Origin: Chamaea fasciata
Lineage: Eukaryota > Chordata > Aves > Passeriformes > Sylviidae
NCBI GenBank assembly: GCA_029207755.1
Contig: JARCOQ010000002.1
Location: 3,844,001 to 3,908,000, forward strand
Direction of reading: 5' to 3'
Length of the DNA stretch: 64,000 nucleotides
Shown here: positions 40,023 through 52,739 of the stretch, one piece after another
Layout: each line of letters begins with the position of its first letter
Numbering within the stretch: position 1 is the first letter of the stretch
The notes under the pieces: model-generated
The model's input: only the letters and a program-made list of their open reading frames with translations
Databases searched by the model: none
What the model was told of the DNA's origin: nothing
Program-made: the position numbers and the translations under genes

Positions 40023-40690
40023 CAGCAGGTTCCCTCTTGCCTCTGATTTATTATTTGTATTGTAGTGATTAAAGTCAAACATTAGTTAGCGTCAGGCTTC
40101 GTGTTTTAGAGCCAAAATTCTTCCTCTGAAATTGATTTTTGTTGGATGGTTGAAATCTGTCTTAATATTGTCAACATTAATCTATGCTTATAAATCCCGA
40201 TTTTCTTTGAAAAGGGAAGTATTTGTCCCAAAGAAGTGTATTCACAGTTAGCATATGAAAGACTTGTTACCATTTAACATTCATTCATATGATCTGAAAT
40301 GAATCTTAATGACTTCAGTCATTTTTTTTTTTCCAGAATGGCAAATCTGAATAGCAATCTGAATCAATTCAATCTATAAAAGTAGATATTTTGCTTACTT
40401 ACATAAAAGTGAGAGCTTTATTAATACCACTGAGTTTGTTTTCAAGCTGTTGTATATCAATAAGGATCTTTTCTGGATTTCCCAGGCAGGAAACATTCAG
40501 TAGCAAAATAAAAGAGAAAATTCTGCATTAGTCTGCTCTTCTAATATTAAAATTTATTTATGTAGAAGATTCAAACTAAATTTAAACCAATCTTAAAATA
40601 AGCCCTGTCAGTCAACCTGTCCTAACATCCTAAAAGATGGAACACATCTTGGAAAGGAGCTGGAAAGGCATGATTCCACAAGAGGTTTCT

Positions 40691-40726
40691 AGTTCAGAAT
40701 GCGGTTTTAGTACAGAATGTGGTTTT
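40691..40726. repeat. 18-bp tandem dimer
   Basis: AGTTCAGAATGCGGTTTT is followed directly by AGTACAGAATGTGGTTTT, two mismatches. It is a simple local duplication in intron sequence. Confidence 0.8.
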
Positions 40727-41004
40727 TACGAGGGTGTTTGTAGAGCTGCAAACATCCCACAGCAGTTAAAATTTCCCAGCAAGGTGTTACAAACCTGACA
40801 AAATATTCAGCCCTGAAAGGGAGCCCTAATCCAAATCCTGGCCCTGTCTGCCTGTGACTATTGTAGGGATTCTGAAATGAGGTGAGTTCAGCCAGTTTGG
40901 CATCAGCACTGTTAGAGCTGAGTTCTGTGTAGCTGACTCAGTGCTGTGCTGTATTTTTAGATTGGTAGAATCACTTGATTTTCACAGCTTTGAATATATG
41001 TTGT

Positions 41005-41045
41005 GGGTTGTTGGGATGTTTTGGGGAGGAAGGGGTTTTGGGGGG
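41005..41045 (+). other. G-quadruplex motif
   Basis: Five G tracts lie close together on the + strand: 41005-41007, 41013-41015, 41023-41026, 41032-41035 and 41040-41045, with intervening loops of 5, 7, 5 and 4 bases. Any four consecutive tracts meet the usual G3+N1-7 rule. Because the gene is transcribed from this strand, the motif would be present in the EPHA6 pre-mRNA. Confidence 0.8.
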
Positions 41046-42063
41046 TTTTTTGGTTTATTTTGTAGGGTTTTTTCGTGGGGGGCGTGTCAAAGTAGAGCAC
41101 TGGCTACTCTGTGCTGTAGCAAGTCACCTCCCGGTAGAAGTCTTCTGAAGAATTGGCTGATTGCTCTTGTGTTGAAATCCCACTTCCCTTGTGAGATGCT
41201 TCTTTGCATTTAAGTTGCCTTCACACTTCAGTGGGAAATGAGATCACCACAACTTTGCGTTCTGCCGTGAAGGGACCCAGCAGTTTGTGTGTACAGCTGT
41301 GATGTTACCCGTGCTGGTAATGCTGGGTGTGAGAGGATTGCCTGCCCCATGTCTCAGCAGCTTGGGAGACCTTCAGGTGTTTGGCCTGTGGCTTTTTGCA
41401 CATCACACCACTCGTCCATTTTTGTTATCTTTCTTCCAGGGTCTTGCATTTTCAATTTAAATATTTCATTATCCAGTCACCTACTTCCCATCCGTAACTA
41501 GAAGTACTGTTTCTATGATATACACAGATATTTTGAAATTGACTGAACATGATATTGATTATTATTCGCTATTTCTTATAGACAAGAAACTAAAACATAT
41601 TCAATAAAATAGTCAGGAAGTGGATTTAAAAAAAAAAACAACCCCACAGTATTTTTTAAACACAGTTTGTAATTAAACTTGTTGCCTAGGGATGTTTTGG
41701 AGGCCACAAGCAAAATCAGTTCAAGGAATAATTAAGGAAATTCGTGGAAGAAAAGTCCATGAGCTGTAAACCACAATGAAGGAAGTTTAGTTGATTCAGA
41801 AAGCCACTAATCTGCAGATTGCTGGGCTCTGGGGGAGTGTTAAGGGTCAGCCTGGGGAGAAGGAACCTGCAGTGACGTCAGGACCTCGTTCAGAATTGGG
41901 AACTGTGAACCTCATACGCAGAAGGAATGAGTTGAGAATCAGCCCAGTGGCTGCATATCCCTAGTCCTCTGGGCTTGTTTCATAGCAAAGAAAGTCACAT
42001 AAGCCTTCCAGTCGTCAGATTTTCAGGATTGCTTCTGTTTCCTGCTGCACTGTATTTGTCAGC

Positions 42064-42093
42064 AGGTTTACTTCATCATTATGAAGTAAACCT
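42064..42093. repeat. 13-bp perfect hairpin
   Basis: AGGTTTACTTCAT, loop CATT, then ATGAAGTAAACCT: every stem base pairs. It lies in intron sequence with no recognised transposon around it. Confidence 0.85.
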
Positions 42094-43678
42094 TAGTGTT
42101 AGGTATCCCAGGAGAAACTCTGCTTTACTGTCCTAAGGTGAATTTTAAGTTCTACCTGAGTTGAATTTTAACATTAGAAGTTTAGTTCGTGCTTGCGGTA
42201 GCTTCCCGCTTCTTTCCAGCTGGAAAAGAAAATTAAAATGAGTGAAAAAAAAAAAAACAAGAAAAACCTTTGAGGCAGCTGGAGAGGCTGGCACTTTTAT
42301 ATGCAGAAGTTGGAGAGACTTCTGGAGATCCAGGTGCAGAGGTTTTCGCTGTTAAAGATTTTTTTTTTATTAGCAAACAACTGTTATCAGGGTAGCTCAT
42401 TACTGCCGGAAAAAAGGGATTTAATATCTGTGCTCATCTGACGACCCAGGCCACGTTCTCCAGCTGCCTTTGTTATATGCTGGATTGCACCCTGTTCCTT
42501 GGCTAACTTAAGGCACAGGCCTGGTTTTATTTCCTTTTAGTCTCCTTGTCAGGACAATCAGCTCTGTCCTGTCTGCTGCCTTCACACCTGGCAGTCCCGC
42601 TTGGCCCCGCGTGTGAACCACACAGCTCTTGCTCTGCCCAGCCCTCACCTCCCTGTGCTGGTGAGAATTTTAACACTGTTCTAGAGCCTCCCTGTCCTCA
42701 TCTCTCTCCTCATTTAATTTTCTGCTTTTCATGGTTCACCTCACATCAACTCATCTCTGCCTTTCCAAGTATATAATCCAATTAAAATGAAGCTTGTCTG
42801 GGGTTTGACCTTTCTGTATTTTCTTTATGATTGGTTATCTGTTCTTCCCCTTTTCACGTTGACAGCTTCACTTTATATAAGGAGAAAGTGGTGAGCTGAC
42901 TGACAGGCAATCAAAATATAAAATATTGAATGGCCAAACAGGTAAAGGACACGTGAGTGTTTCAGCTCCCCAGACTGTTACATCTCAGAATAATCAGGAG
43001 GGAGGCCAGGGAGGGAAGTTACAGCCTGAAGGGGCTGATGCCTTTAAGTGCTGCAGATTTCTCCTCTGTAGCAGACACTTGAGCCATGGGCAATTTTCTC
43101 TGTGTCCCTGCTTTTTTGCTGCCACTGTTTTCTACTTAGTTTAGATTGGTCCTCACATCTTCACAATCACTCTTCTAAATTTACTTCAAGTTTGTGGTTC
43201 AGCTGGAAACCAGAGGTACGAGGGTTTTTAGGAAGAGCATACCACTGAGTGGTATCTTTTACTTTTATTGTGATTTTTCTTACCACTCTGTGTTACAGTA
43301 GAAATTTAGCTAATGCAGTTGATCAGATTGTAACCAGTAATTAATGTTAGAAACACTTTTTTGAACCTTTAAGTCTTCTCTAAAATCTTCTGCCAGCATT
43401 CCTGTTAATTGATGTACTGTAGGTCAAAATAGTTTTCTAGGAGAAAATCACACGAAATTAGTGAATATAAAGAGGCTTTCAAAGGTAGCCACTGAGTTCC
43501 ATGGGTGTAGTTAATTTTATTGATTTCAATGTAATTAGTCCTTGCCTACAACAATCTGTGTAAGGTGACAAAGGTGCTATGACTGGAGGCCACAGGCATT
43601 CAGAAATTGTATTATGAAAATACTTTATTGTAAAGAAAGAAAATACTGCTTGAGAATTACCGGGGGGGAAATTAATTG

Positions 43679-43711
43679 TGAAACTGCCTCTGTAAATCAG
43701 AGGCAGTTTCA
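43679..43711. repeat. 14-bp perfect hairpin
   Basis: TGAAACTGCCTCTG, loop TAAAT, then CAGAGGCAGTTTCA: 14 consecutive pairs, followed by a G:T wobble and two further A:T pairs at the base. It is too short for a canonical animal microRNA precursor, and no terminal repeats of a known DNA transposon are seen. Confidence 0.88.
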
Positions 43712-44430
43712 TAAATTAGAGCTGTGGAGACTCTGTTTTTATTGATCACAAAAAGTACAAACTCCACAGTTTGATGTTATTTGTCTTTCATAGATTCTAT
43801 TTGAACTGATTAATCAATTAATGAGTATACCTAATAATTAACTACTGTATTATCCTAGTGGGTAGCACAGCATTAAAGTTCAGGTGACTGTGGAGTGCCA
43901 GCATAGGTGATCACCATGGGAGAAGTAAGGAAAAATTTGGAGATTTCATTGCCCAGTGGACTGGAGCTATGATCAGTAAAAATTGCTGTCTCTCAGAATC
44001 ATGGTCATTCCTTTAAAATGATGATGCTTTCTCTGTAGGTCACATTGTGTCTGTTCCTCAGACTGATGTATCCAGGAAAGATGTGACCAAATGGTCTCAT
44101 AAAAAATTCTTTTTTTATTATTGGTGCTTTTATTTAAACATTTATAGTGCCCTGAATCATGAGACTCCAAATCTTCTTTGCTTTGTTGTGGTACATACTC
44201 AGCTTTGACATTGTACTTCCGAATACAGGATAAGAACCTGGTCCCTGTGGTATATAGATTTAATCTCTATTAGTGCTTCTTTCAGTTAAATAACAGTGCT
44301 CTGAAAAGGCCAGGCAGGATTATGTGGCTTAATACGGAATTTTCATGTTGCAGGACAATAGATATAAACCAGAAAATGTGTTTGCAAACAGCTGATAGTA
44401 AATTCAGTTACTCTCCCTGGATTCTTTCTG

Positions 44431-44455
44431 CACACACACACACACACACACACAC
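44431..44455. repeat. (CA)12 dinucleotide microsatellite
   Basis: Twenty-five bases of perfect CA alternation. It is a standard polymorphic simple repeat in the EPHA6 intron. Confidence 0.98.
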
Positions 44456-47400
44456 TTGAAAGTTGTGGGTACAATAAGTCTCTTTTAGCTGGCAGAAGGT
44501 TTGGAAATCCCTTTCCCTAGGGTCAGTTTAAATAGACTTTTGTTACTTGTGACACTGAATGAGCTGAATACCTCCACTGTCTTTCATAAAATAAGCCAGA
44601 CTAAGAGTTATATATTCTAAATCATAGGAAATTATACTTGGTTATCTTTTAAAACTGCTAAAATAAGGACTGATACTATATTTTTATTAGAGTCTCTTTT
44701 TGCCACTTAAATATTAATGATGACAAATCTTGTATGCCTGAAAGTGCCAGGATTTTATCAGTGCTTTAATGGTAAAGTTAATCTTTCAAAGGTAATTTCA
44801 GCACTACATGCAAAATTCTTCATTTCAGCTTTAATTTCTATTGTTTTTGGTTTTTCTGCACTAAACGTTTTGAGATATATAATCTTTTTCTCACCCATAA
44901 CACCAGAACGTAAATTCTGTGATTGCCATAGGAGTCTAAACTGATTAAAGGTCATCACAATTTGGGTGATCTTTATCAATATTTTTCTTATATGTGTCCA
45001 CAAAGTCTTCATTTCTGTGCTCTTTTCCCCTGTCCTAAGGTGGGGATAAAATTAGAGAGTAATTTGTTCACACAGATGTGGCATGTGAAAGTTTATCTAT
45101 TTATTTACAATTGTATAATGTTATTGGGAGAATCCCCTTTCTTTTAAGTATATGAGAAAGGTGGTGCTAATCATTCACAATAATAGAACATCTGGAAATT
45201 GCTGCTCTGCTGCACTGCAAAAGCAGGAAGAGTTTCATTAATATTTATCCTCTGATGGTGCTACTCCATTAAATTAGGTCGTCTGGTCTTAGACCATTAG
45301 CACCATTGTGCTTTCCACTCAGTCTGTTTCTTTGGGTATGAAAAAATGCCTTATCTATAAAGCCAAGTATAAAATTAGGTTAGATACAGATTCAGATAGG
45401 CAGAGGTGGCTGCAGGAAAGAATTGGATTCTGAAAGGTTTTCCTGTTCACGCACAGAGCAAACTGTCATGGATTTGTGAACGCTGTCCCTCATAATCAGA
45501 ACTGAATCCATTTACAAGAAGAATCACACAAACAATAAGAAAAATACAATTTCCTTAGAAACAGAGATAGCATTTTCGAAGTTCATAATCTAATTCTGTT
45601 TAACTTGGATAGGTAGTCACAGACTTAGTATTGCATTGTGTAATAGCATTGGCATAGCTTGCATTTGGGTTATATTTATGGTTTAATTACAGATTTTCAC
45701 CAAGATAAATTTGCAGTAGGCTATGGAAGAGGTCTTATGAATTTCCTCGTATCAGATTGTGTCCCATAGTCCTATGAGTGTATTATATTAGATGGACTCC
45801 TTTAACTCATGTTTAACCCCTCAGCCCCTGGGTTCTCAGAACTGCTTCTTCTGAGCCCTTTGCCATCTCAACATCACAAACGCTGCTCTCACACTGATGT
45901 AAAGGATCAGAGCATTTCTTGTGTCCCTCTTCTTTTTGTGAACACTGAACCATACATAGTGGCCAAGTGTGGATTATCTTACTTCTTATGTGCCGTGGGA
46001 GGTACAGCCATATCTGTTAAACTTATGTTTTATTTTGCAGATTTTGTAGTAGCCCTCTGTACCTACCAGGTACACAATAAATTTACTCCTTGGCTTTTCC
46101 CATTGATTCTGGCCCTGTAACTGTCTAGGTCAGAAATATATCACAAGAGATAGATCTTTCTAGCACACAAAATCATGCTTCCTTTTGATGGAAACTAGGG
46201 TGCAGGATAAGTGGGTTAATACATATCTATGTTTTGCCACAGCATGAAAGCAGGGTCTAGGAAAAGCTTGCACTAACATCCAGAAAGTACATTTAAGTCT
46301 TTCAGTTTAAAATTGACTTTCTGAACACAGAATCCCTGCAAAAGTGAGTGCATATGGTCTAGAGCAAGAATAATACAAAGCATCCCATACTTCTGTGCAG
46401 ACTAGAATTGTCTTTTTTTGTTCTGAGTCCATCTTCAGCCTTCCTGGGAAAGATCACGGCAGGAGTGGCCAGCCTTGAGAGCCACCTCTGTGCACCTCTG
46501 TGGAAAGCTCTGGCTTTCCAGGTAGGCTGCAGATCAATTGTCAAGAGAATGGAATAATGGCAAAGCGTCCACTCTTTGGAGAATTTTCTTGTGTATTAAT
46601 CCAGTCCTAAAAGGCTGAATTCTCTGTGCAAAACATTCCAGCCCTGGGAGGTTTCTGCCTATGAATCATTTTGTCTTGAGTTTGAGCAACTTTCTTCCTC
46701 AGGCTCCGGAAGCTTGTTCTCAAACCAAGGTGAGAGGTTCCCTTTCCACTGCTTCACATGCAGTAACAAATCTTGCCCCCTTCCCCATATGACAGCACTA
46801 TTACTTTTAAAGTTGTCTACTCCCAGACATCATTTTTCAGTCTGTGGGATGGATGGCATGAGAGGCTGCAGCAGGAAAGGAGAAAGGAGGGCATGGAGAA
46901 GGGACCCTTCAGGGCTTCCTGCAGGCAACCCCAGGCAGGTGGTGAGGAAGCAACGAGCCAGACAACCCCTGGAGGTGGCCAAAACACCTTCCAGAAGGGA
47001 CAGGCAGCGATGGCTGCCCCTCAGGAGGTTGCTGTTCACCCCATTTTGTTGATTAAATGTTACCATCACAGCCCTTGTCACGCTCATCCTCTTTGACCAA
47101 CTCCAAATGATGAATTCTATTTGCTGCCTGCCTGTCCACACCCCTGGCTATGGCATCCCAAATGTATGTTTTTCACAAGCAGCAGTTAGCCTGTAATAAC
47201 ATATAATAGCTAGAGCTCAGATCGTTTCTTTTTCAGAAGTCATTCCCACTTTTTGCCGCCGCTGGCCTTGTTCTGCAGGCTTCAGGGAGTAAATCTTGTC
47301 ACTGGATCTTAGGGAATCTCCACTGATTTTTTGGACAACATTTCCATTTCCATCCTCCTCTTAAAGACCCTATTTCTTTTTAAAATTCCATCAGCTTTCT

Positions 47401-49513
47401 TGGCAATCTCTCCAGCAGGTCAGAAGAAGCAGTACATTGTCAAACGCCAGGACTTGGTTTCAAACAGTAAGGTAGTCTAGGAAAAAGAAAGAGCTTGCAA
47501 CTATTACATTGTGCAGTGAAATTCCTTAGGTGCTGGTCTCTTCCTTAGCTTACAGACTCTAAATAAAGATTTCCAGAGCATTCCAGAGTATAAAATCACT
47601 GCCCATCTATGGGCCATGACAGAGCACTTTGAATCATGGTAATACCTGTATAAAACAAGCATCTGCTGTTTACATGATTTGCAGTGAAGGTTTTCCAAGA
47701 TCTTTCCTTCACGGGAAGTCATGTAAGCTTAGTCAGAAAGAAAAAAAGCGCCTATCACTCAAACAAGTAGGCTTTCTGTCAGAAGAAAACAGGTGTTTTC
47801 TGAAATGCATTCAAGTATGTCTAAAATCTGCTAACCTGTTCGAAGTGAAGTTACAACATTTTGAGTAACTGGGAGAAGTCTTTTACCTAAAGTAATTAGA
47901 TGGTGCATTAATTATAGTCTCTATCCATAAGATTACATGAACATTTTTATCCTGCTATTTCAATTTAAATACACGCTCCTCACAGCTTCAAATTTTACTA
48001 ACAGACTGCAGAAAAAATCAATACTTCCTCTTATTGTAGTTTCTCAACTGACTTCCTCTGTTTGAAGCGCAAGTTAAATGCAGTTATTTTTAATATTGAT
48101 CATTGTTGCCTTCCTCCTGCTCCTTCCCTTAACAGAACCATTAGGTTGCTTCTGTGTGTTTGTTTTTTAATCTGGTTTTCTCGGTCATCTCCCTGTGTTC
48201 CTCCTGAGGGGATAGTGATCCACCTGCTGCCCAATGCTAATGTGATTTGTTACGCATGGCTGAAGTTAACTCAGCGTGTTTTATAAAAACTGTTTGTTTT
48301 GTGTGAAAAGTGCATGCATATTGCTGAGAAGAGGTTAAAAGTCCGACAGAATCTGACTGAAACCTAATCCTCTCCTGGTTATATCTCTTCTGTGAACTAG
48401 ATTTCCTTCTGAACAGGCTGGAAGCATCGTTTGAATAACTTACACCTGCTCTAATATAACTGTGGGGTATAATCAACCTATATGGTGCCCTGTAGGTGTC
48501 ACAGTTGGACTGTTAAGCACATTCCTCCTCAGTTTGGAGACAAACCCTGCTCCAAGGGAGCAAACCTCACCTTTAGGCAGCACATGTTAGAGATTACTGG
48601 TTTATCAAGTAACTAATGACAGGCTGTAAATGTTCTTCTTCCAAGTCATCCTCTCATGTGAAAGCGTCATCCAAGACGTGTCTAGCAAAGTAGCACTCAG
48701 TTAAAGCACAGAAATTGATGCTTCTGGTTCTACTAGACCTTCTACTAGAGCAGCTGGTCTGCAGTGCTAATTCCCAGAGACTGCAATTCTCAGGGATCTC
48801 TGTGAGACTCGGGAATTCTCAGCAGCTGCCTGGGATCAACTGCCAGGAGATTAACAGGGGACTTTTGCACTGAATATTTCTCCTTATAGAGTTTCAGAAT
48901 GAATTCCATGTATGACTACCTTACAACTACCTGCAAAGAGACGTTGAGCCTCAGCAGCAGAGAATCGGCTGAGCCACGCTGGAAGTTGACAGGCTTTAAA
49001 GAAAAAGTTAATTCCTATTTTCTTTTACCCACAGGTCTACCCACGGATAGCGCCGGCATTTTGGCACTACCTGCGGGTAGAAGTGAGTAGCGGGTATTTG
49101 AATCCTCCCACATCTTTATTTTACAGCTTGGTAGTGTTTACTGACCTCCTAGTTTGTCCATTGTGCAAAAAATAACGAGCTTCCATTGTAGTTGCCATTC
49201 TTCTGTGAATGTAGTCTTGTACTGATTCATGTTGGTTTGGCTACGGTTGGGTTGGGTGCTAACCCAAGTTCGCAAAAACATGTCTGTATGCAAGGTTAAA
49301 GACAAAAAAAACCCTGGAATCTAAAAGTCAAGGCCATGTCATACATTCTGACTGTAGCACAGAACCGAAGTACAGAAATCCATACCTGCACCTCCTTTTA
49401 TAGACGCATTTTACATTCATGAGAAGAATATGGAGCTTCAGTTCTGTTATATCATTTTTGCAAAGATTGTTCAACTCAACTTGATATCATTTCTTCCCTC
49501 TTTTGTCCCTCAG

Positions 49514-49676
49514 GAGCATGAGCAGCTCAGCTATTCCTCCACAAGGTCCAAGGCTCCAAGTGTTATCATCACAGGTCTCAAGCCAGCCACCAAGTACATA
49601 TTTCATATCAGAGTCAGGACGGCAGCAGGATACAGCGGCTATAGCCAGAAGTTTGAATTTGAAACTGGAGATGAAA
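49514..49676 (+). CDS. EPHA6: EPHA6 exon: second half of second FN3 domain (canonical Eph exon 7)
   Basis: The exon starts after TTTGTCCCTCAG in phase 0 and ends before GTAAGT with one base of a split codon; at 163 bp it has the size of Eph exon 7. It encodes EHEQLSYSSTRSKAPSV, then ITGLKPATKYIFHIRVRTAA, GYSGYSQ and KFEFETGDE. The L-K-P-x-T-x-Y motif and the R-T-A-A-G-Y-S-G-Y segment are the conserved E-F-G strand features of Eph FN3-2. It joins the previous exon cleanly (YYEK to EHEQ). The last A plus CT from the next exon makes Thr, giving the junction GDETSDMAAEQ expected for EPHA6. Without splicing, the frame ends five codons later (Lys-Phe-Asn-stop at about 49690), which would leave a receptor with no membrane anchor. 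Confidence 0.96.
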
Positions 49677-50957
49677 GTAAGTTTAACTGAAGCGAAAAAA
49701 AAAACCCAAAACTAATACAATAGAAGTAGCATCTAATTCTAAACCAGTGAGACATTGGGAGTTTGGATGGCTGAACCCATACCCTTTGTTTATCACAAAA
49801 TGACCAGTGCTATGTGATGAAAAACAAGCCTCAGACTCACAGTTCTGGATTTACACCACCACACAGAAATGTTAGTCCATGCTGCAGCTGAAGGAGTGTT
49901 TTCTTCCATAAAATTTCCTTTTGGGCCCTTTCCAAGCGAAGATGCTCTAGGATTCTCTTATCCATTCTTTCCCTATAGAAGTCCTATAGAAACACCCTTA
50001 GCCAGGCTTTCCCCAAGTCCAGCAGCTTCACATAAGCTCCCAGTGATGGACTCTTCACCCTGTAGTTGTCAGTGCTCCCAGACTCCACAAATAAAAACCT
50101 GAAAACTTTTATATGCATTTCCATCAACCAGTAAACCTATTAAATCTGGCACTAAGAAGCAAGAAGCCTTCCTATTCCTACAAAATATGCAAAAAGGCTT
50201 CATGTGTGATGTTCACGCTCTGGACGGTTTTATAGTTGTCATGTGTCTCCCTCCATGTTCAAAGAAACATAGAAAAAGATATTTTCATGTATTTGAGAGA
50301 AAATTAGTGTAGCAGATGCAACACTAAAACAGTCATTAATTAAATTACTTTAATTAGCCAGTTATGTATACCATGTTTTTCATTAGTGTTTCAGAATTCA
50401 AGTTGTTTAAGCTAATGTACAGACTCAAAACTACATAAGTGCTTCCAAGAGCACCCAGGGATTTGTGTTCCATTTTTATTGCTTCTTAACTTCTATTTCA
50501 AAAATCAATCAGGGATAGATTTCCAAGTGCTTAATGCCTAATTGGACTTTTTAAAATTTTCTGGGTACTTAAGCCAATTGGTTTGAATAGGAGTTGAGCA
50601 CTTGGGTGCTTTCAAGAATTTCAGTAGATCTCGTCTGTAGCTTCTGGTGCAATAAATACAAGGCTTAATTCATGTAAAAAGAAAATAGTATCTAAACCTC
50701 TATGAGGTTTCACATTGTGAAAATGTCACTTGCCCATCTAAATCAGGAAGATTGTGGCTCCAGTGACATTTCCCTCATTGGTATTGATGGAATCTCCTGG
50801 GAGTGACATTCCCCTTACTCCATCCTAGCCCCATCTCTCCTTCTCAGTGCACTGATGCAGCTGACCCTTGGGCTGCATGGTGAGCTTGATTGTAATGTCC
50901 TTTTTGAAGTATAACATCAAAGCTGAACCTGATACTGAAATAAACTGGAAAAATAAA

Positions 50958-50981
50958 TCTGTTTATGATGCCATAAACAGA
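50958..50981. repeat. 10-bp perfect hairpin
   Basis: TCTGTTTATG, loop ATGC, then CATAAACAGA. It is isolated in intron sequence. Confidence 0.7.
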
Positions 50982-51419
50982 CCTAACACAGCTTATCTCC
51001 CAATAATTCTGATTTCTTTTACTTCTGTGTCTAAGCACTTGGCTGCCTAAGCTAGTACATGGTTTCATAAATAGAACACAGCAATGTTATTTTCAGTATT
51101 TCAAGATTCTGACTGACATATACACAGAGAGATTTGGGAGAGTTGTGTCAAGATTTGGGCTGCTTGGTTCTCTCAGTACCCATAAATGTTAATTCGCCCT
51201 TGCTGGCCTGCACCTGTCTTACAAACCAGTCCTAGTCCAGCTGTGTAGAAATCTCCCATCATCATTTACTATTCTGGCAGTGTGCAACTCAGCTGAAAAT
51301 TTTTTGATTTGTTTAATATACATTTTTCTCAAGTTTTCTGAAAGATTGCAAATAACATTAGGCCAAGGCGGAGCATTGCAGCTCCCTCCATCCCTGCTCG
51401 CTAGAAACAAGTTGCTTGG

Positions 51420-51850
51420 TGAAAATCCCACTTTTTCAATTACATTTTATGGACTTCTAATTGGATTTTAATTAATTCAAAAGTAACATTTTCATGAGAA
51501 GGGTGGGAAGAATAGAGTGCTTTAAAAGTCTGTGTTGTGAACAGAAAATTTATCAACCAGCACTCTCACGAAAATAACAAAAAATATTTTAAGTCACGTG
51601 TTTGATAACAATCCTCCTTAATTAGCCTTAGCTGGTAACATCCTTTAGCTCTCTGCCAATTGAACACGTTACAGTGGAGAAGAATTCCCAGACCATTTGC
51701 AGGTAAACAGCCAAGGTTTTCCATTTACTCTGCTTGAATGTTGGCAGAATTTTTTAATAGAGAGCAGTAAAGCGAGCAATCAAAAATTGGCGTTTTTCTT
51801 TAATAGACTAATTATAAAAATTAATGATTCATCGGCTGTGAGATGTGTAT
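51420..51850. promoter_or_regulatory. Candidate conserved non-coding block
   Basis: There is a dense set of homeodomain-type cores: TTCTAATTGG and TTAATTAATTC near 51456-51478, CTTAATTAGCC near 51617, and GACTAATTATAAAAATTAAT near 51806. A CACGTG-type E-box (TCACGTGTTTG) lies near 51595. The block lacks repeat signatures and long homopolymers. It is consistent with a developmental enhancer but rests on motif texture only. Confidence 0.3.
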
Positions 51851-52739
51851 ATCAATGTCCTAAAACATCCTGTCCTTTGACAGGACATGTACTGGGTAAA
51901 ACACTACCTGTGTCACTTCTGTTATAAAGTTATAAAGGATAAAATAGATACATCATTGCCAGGAGCACTAAAACACTTCGGTGGGGTTGCTAAAAGTGGT
52001 GCATGAGGGAGAGACAAGACCAAATCTGCAGCAGTAGTGGAAGAAGTTAGTTGTTAATGCTGATGTGTTTTTTGGGAAGCACCCTCTCTTACTGACCCAC
52101 AGACTGAGGCAGCCACGGCTTGGGGAGCTCTGTTGTGGAAATCTTCTCCCTGCTGCAAAGGCAAACAAGTGGAGCATCCGAAAGAGTGGAATTTGTATTT
52201 TGTTTGTGATAGGAAGTGGAGTTACCTAGCATAGTCAGAAAAATTCTCAAGGGAGCAGAGTTGGGCGAATGGATGCTGACAGGCATTTCTCCCCCTTTTA
52301 AAGCTCAGAGGCTGCACCTGGGAAATGTGAAACCTTTCCAAAGCACAGCAACCACCACTTGTGACTGTGTTGCTTGTTGCGATTTTATTCAGTCTCTGTT
52401 TCAGCACCTTGCAGGCAAAACACTCCTAGCAAAGCTGGCAGGTTTTCATACACTCCAGCACACACACAGCTGCCACTGCCGGGGCTTCAAATTGGAGCAT
52501 AAACCTCGCTTGCAGTTCCTGCTTTTATCTGTCAGAATTACCAGCTATCTGAGTCACCACAAAAACACTCTGGTCCTTCCTAACAGAGAATAAAATGTGT
52601 TCTGACAATGAAAAAACATTTGTCCTAGGGCAGAGATGCTTTAATCTCTGACTGTTGCCTTCTATTTTTTTTCCCCCTTCTCTTCTAACCGGCTGTTTTT
52701 GGAATACCTGTTTGGATTGGTTGCTTTTGTTGTTTGGTT

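Larger units (their letters stand above)
30697..49513 (+). other. EPHA6: EPHA6 intron, 18.8 kb
   Basis: It begins GTAGGT and ends TTTGTCCCTCAG. No further coding exon is recognised. Contents: an ATTT microsatellite at 31.08 kb, an antisense solo LTR at 36.19-36.62 kb, a composition-distinct block at 37.3-37.6 kb, an 18-bp tandem dimer at 40.69 kb, a G-quadruplex motif at 41.0 kb, two perfect hairpins at 42.06 and 43.68 kb and an AC repeat at 44.43 kb. The remaining sequence is ordinary AT-rich intron. Open frames of about 100 codons at 45.8-46.1 and 46.7-47.1 kb overlap in different frames and show no domain. Confidence 0.93.

Noticed and set aside
46714..47141. Cluster of 100-112 codon frames on both strands
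   Set aside because: GC-richer intron patch open in several frames at once, no domain, no splice context.
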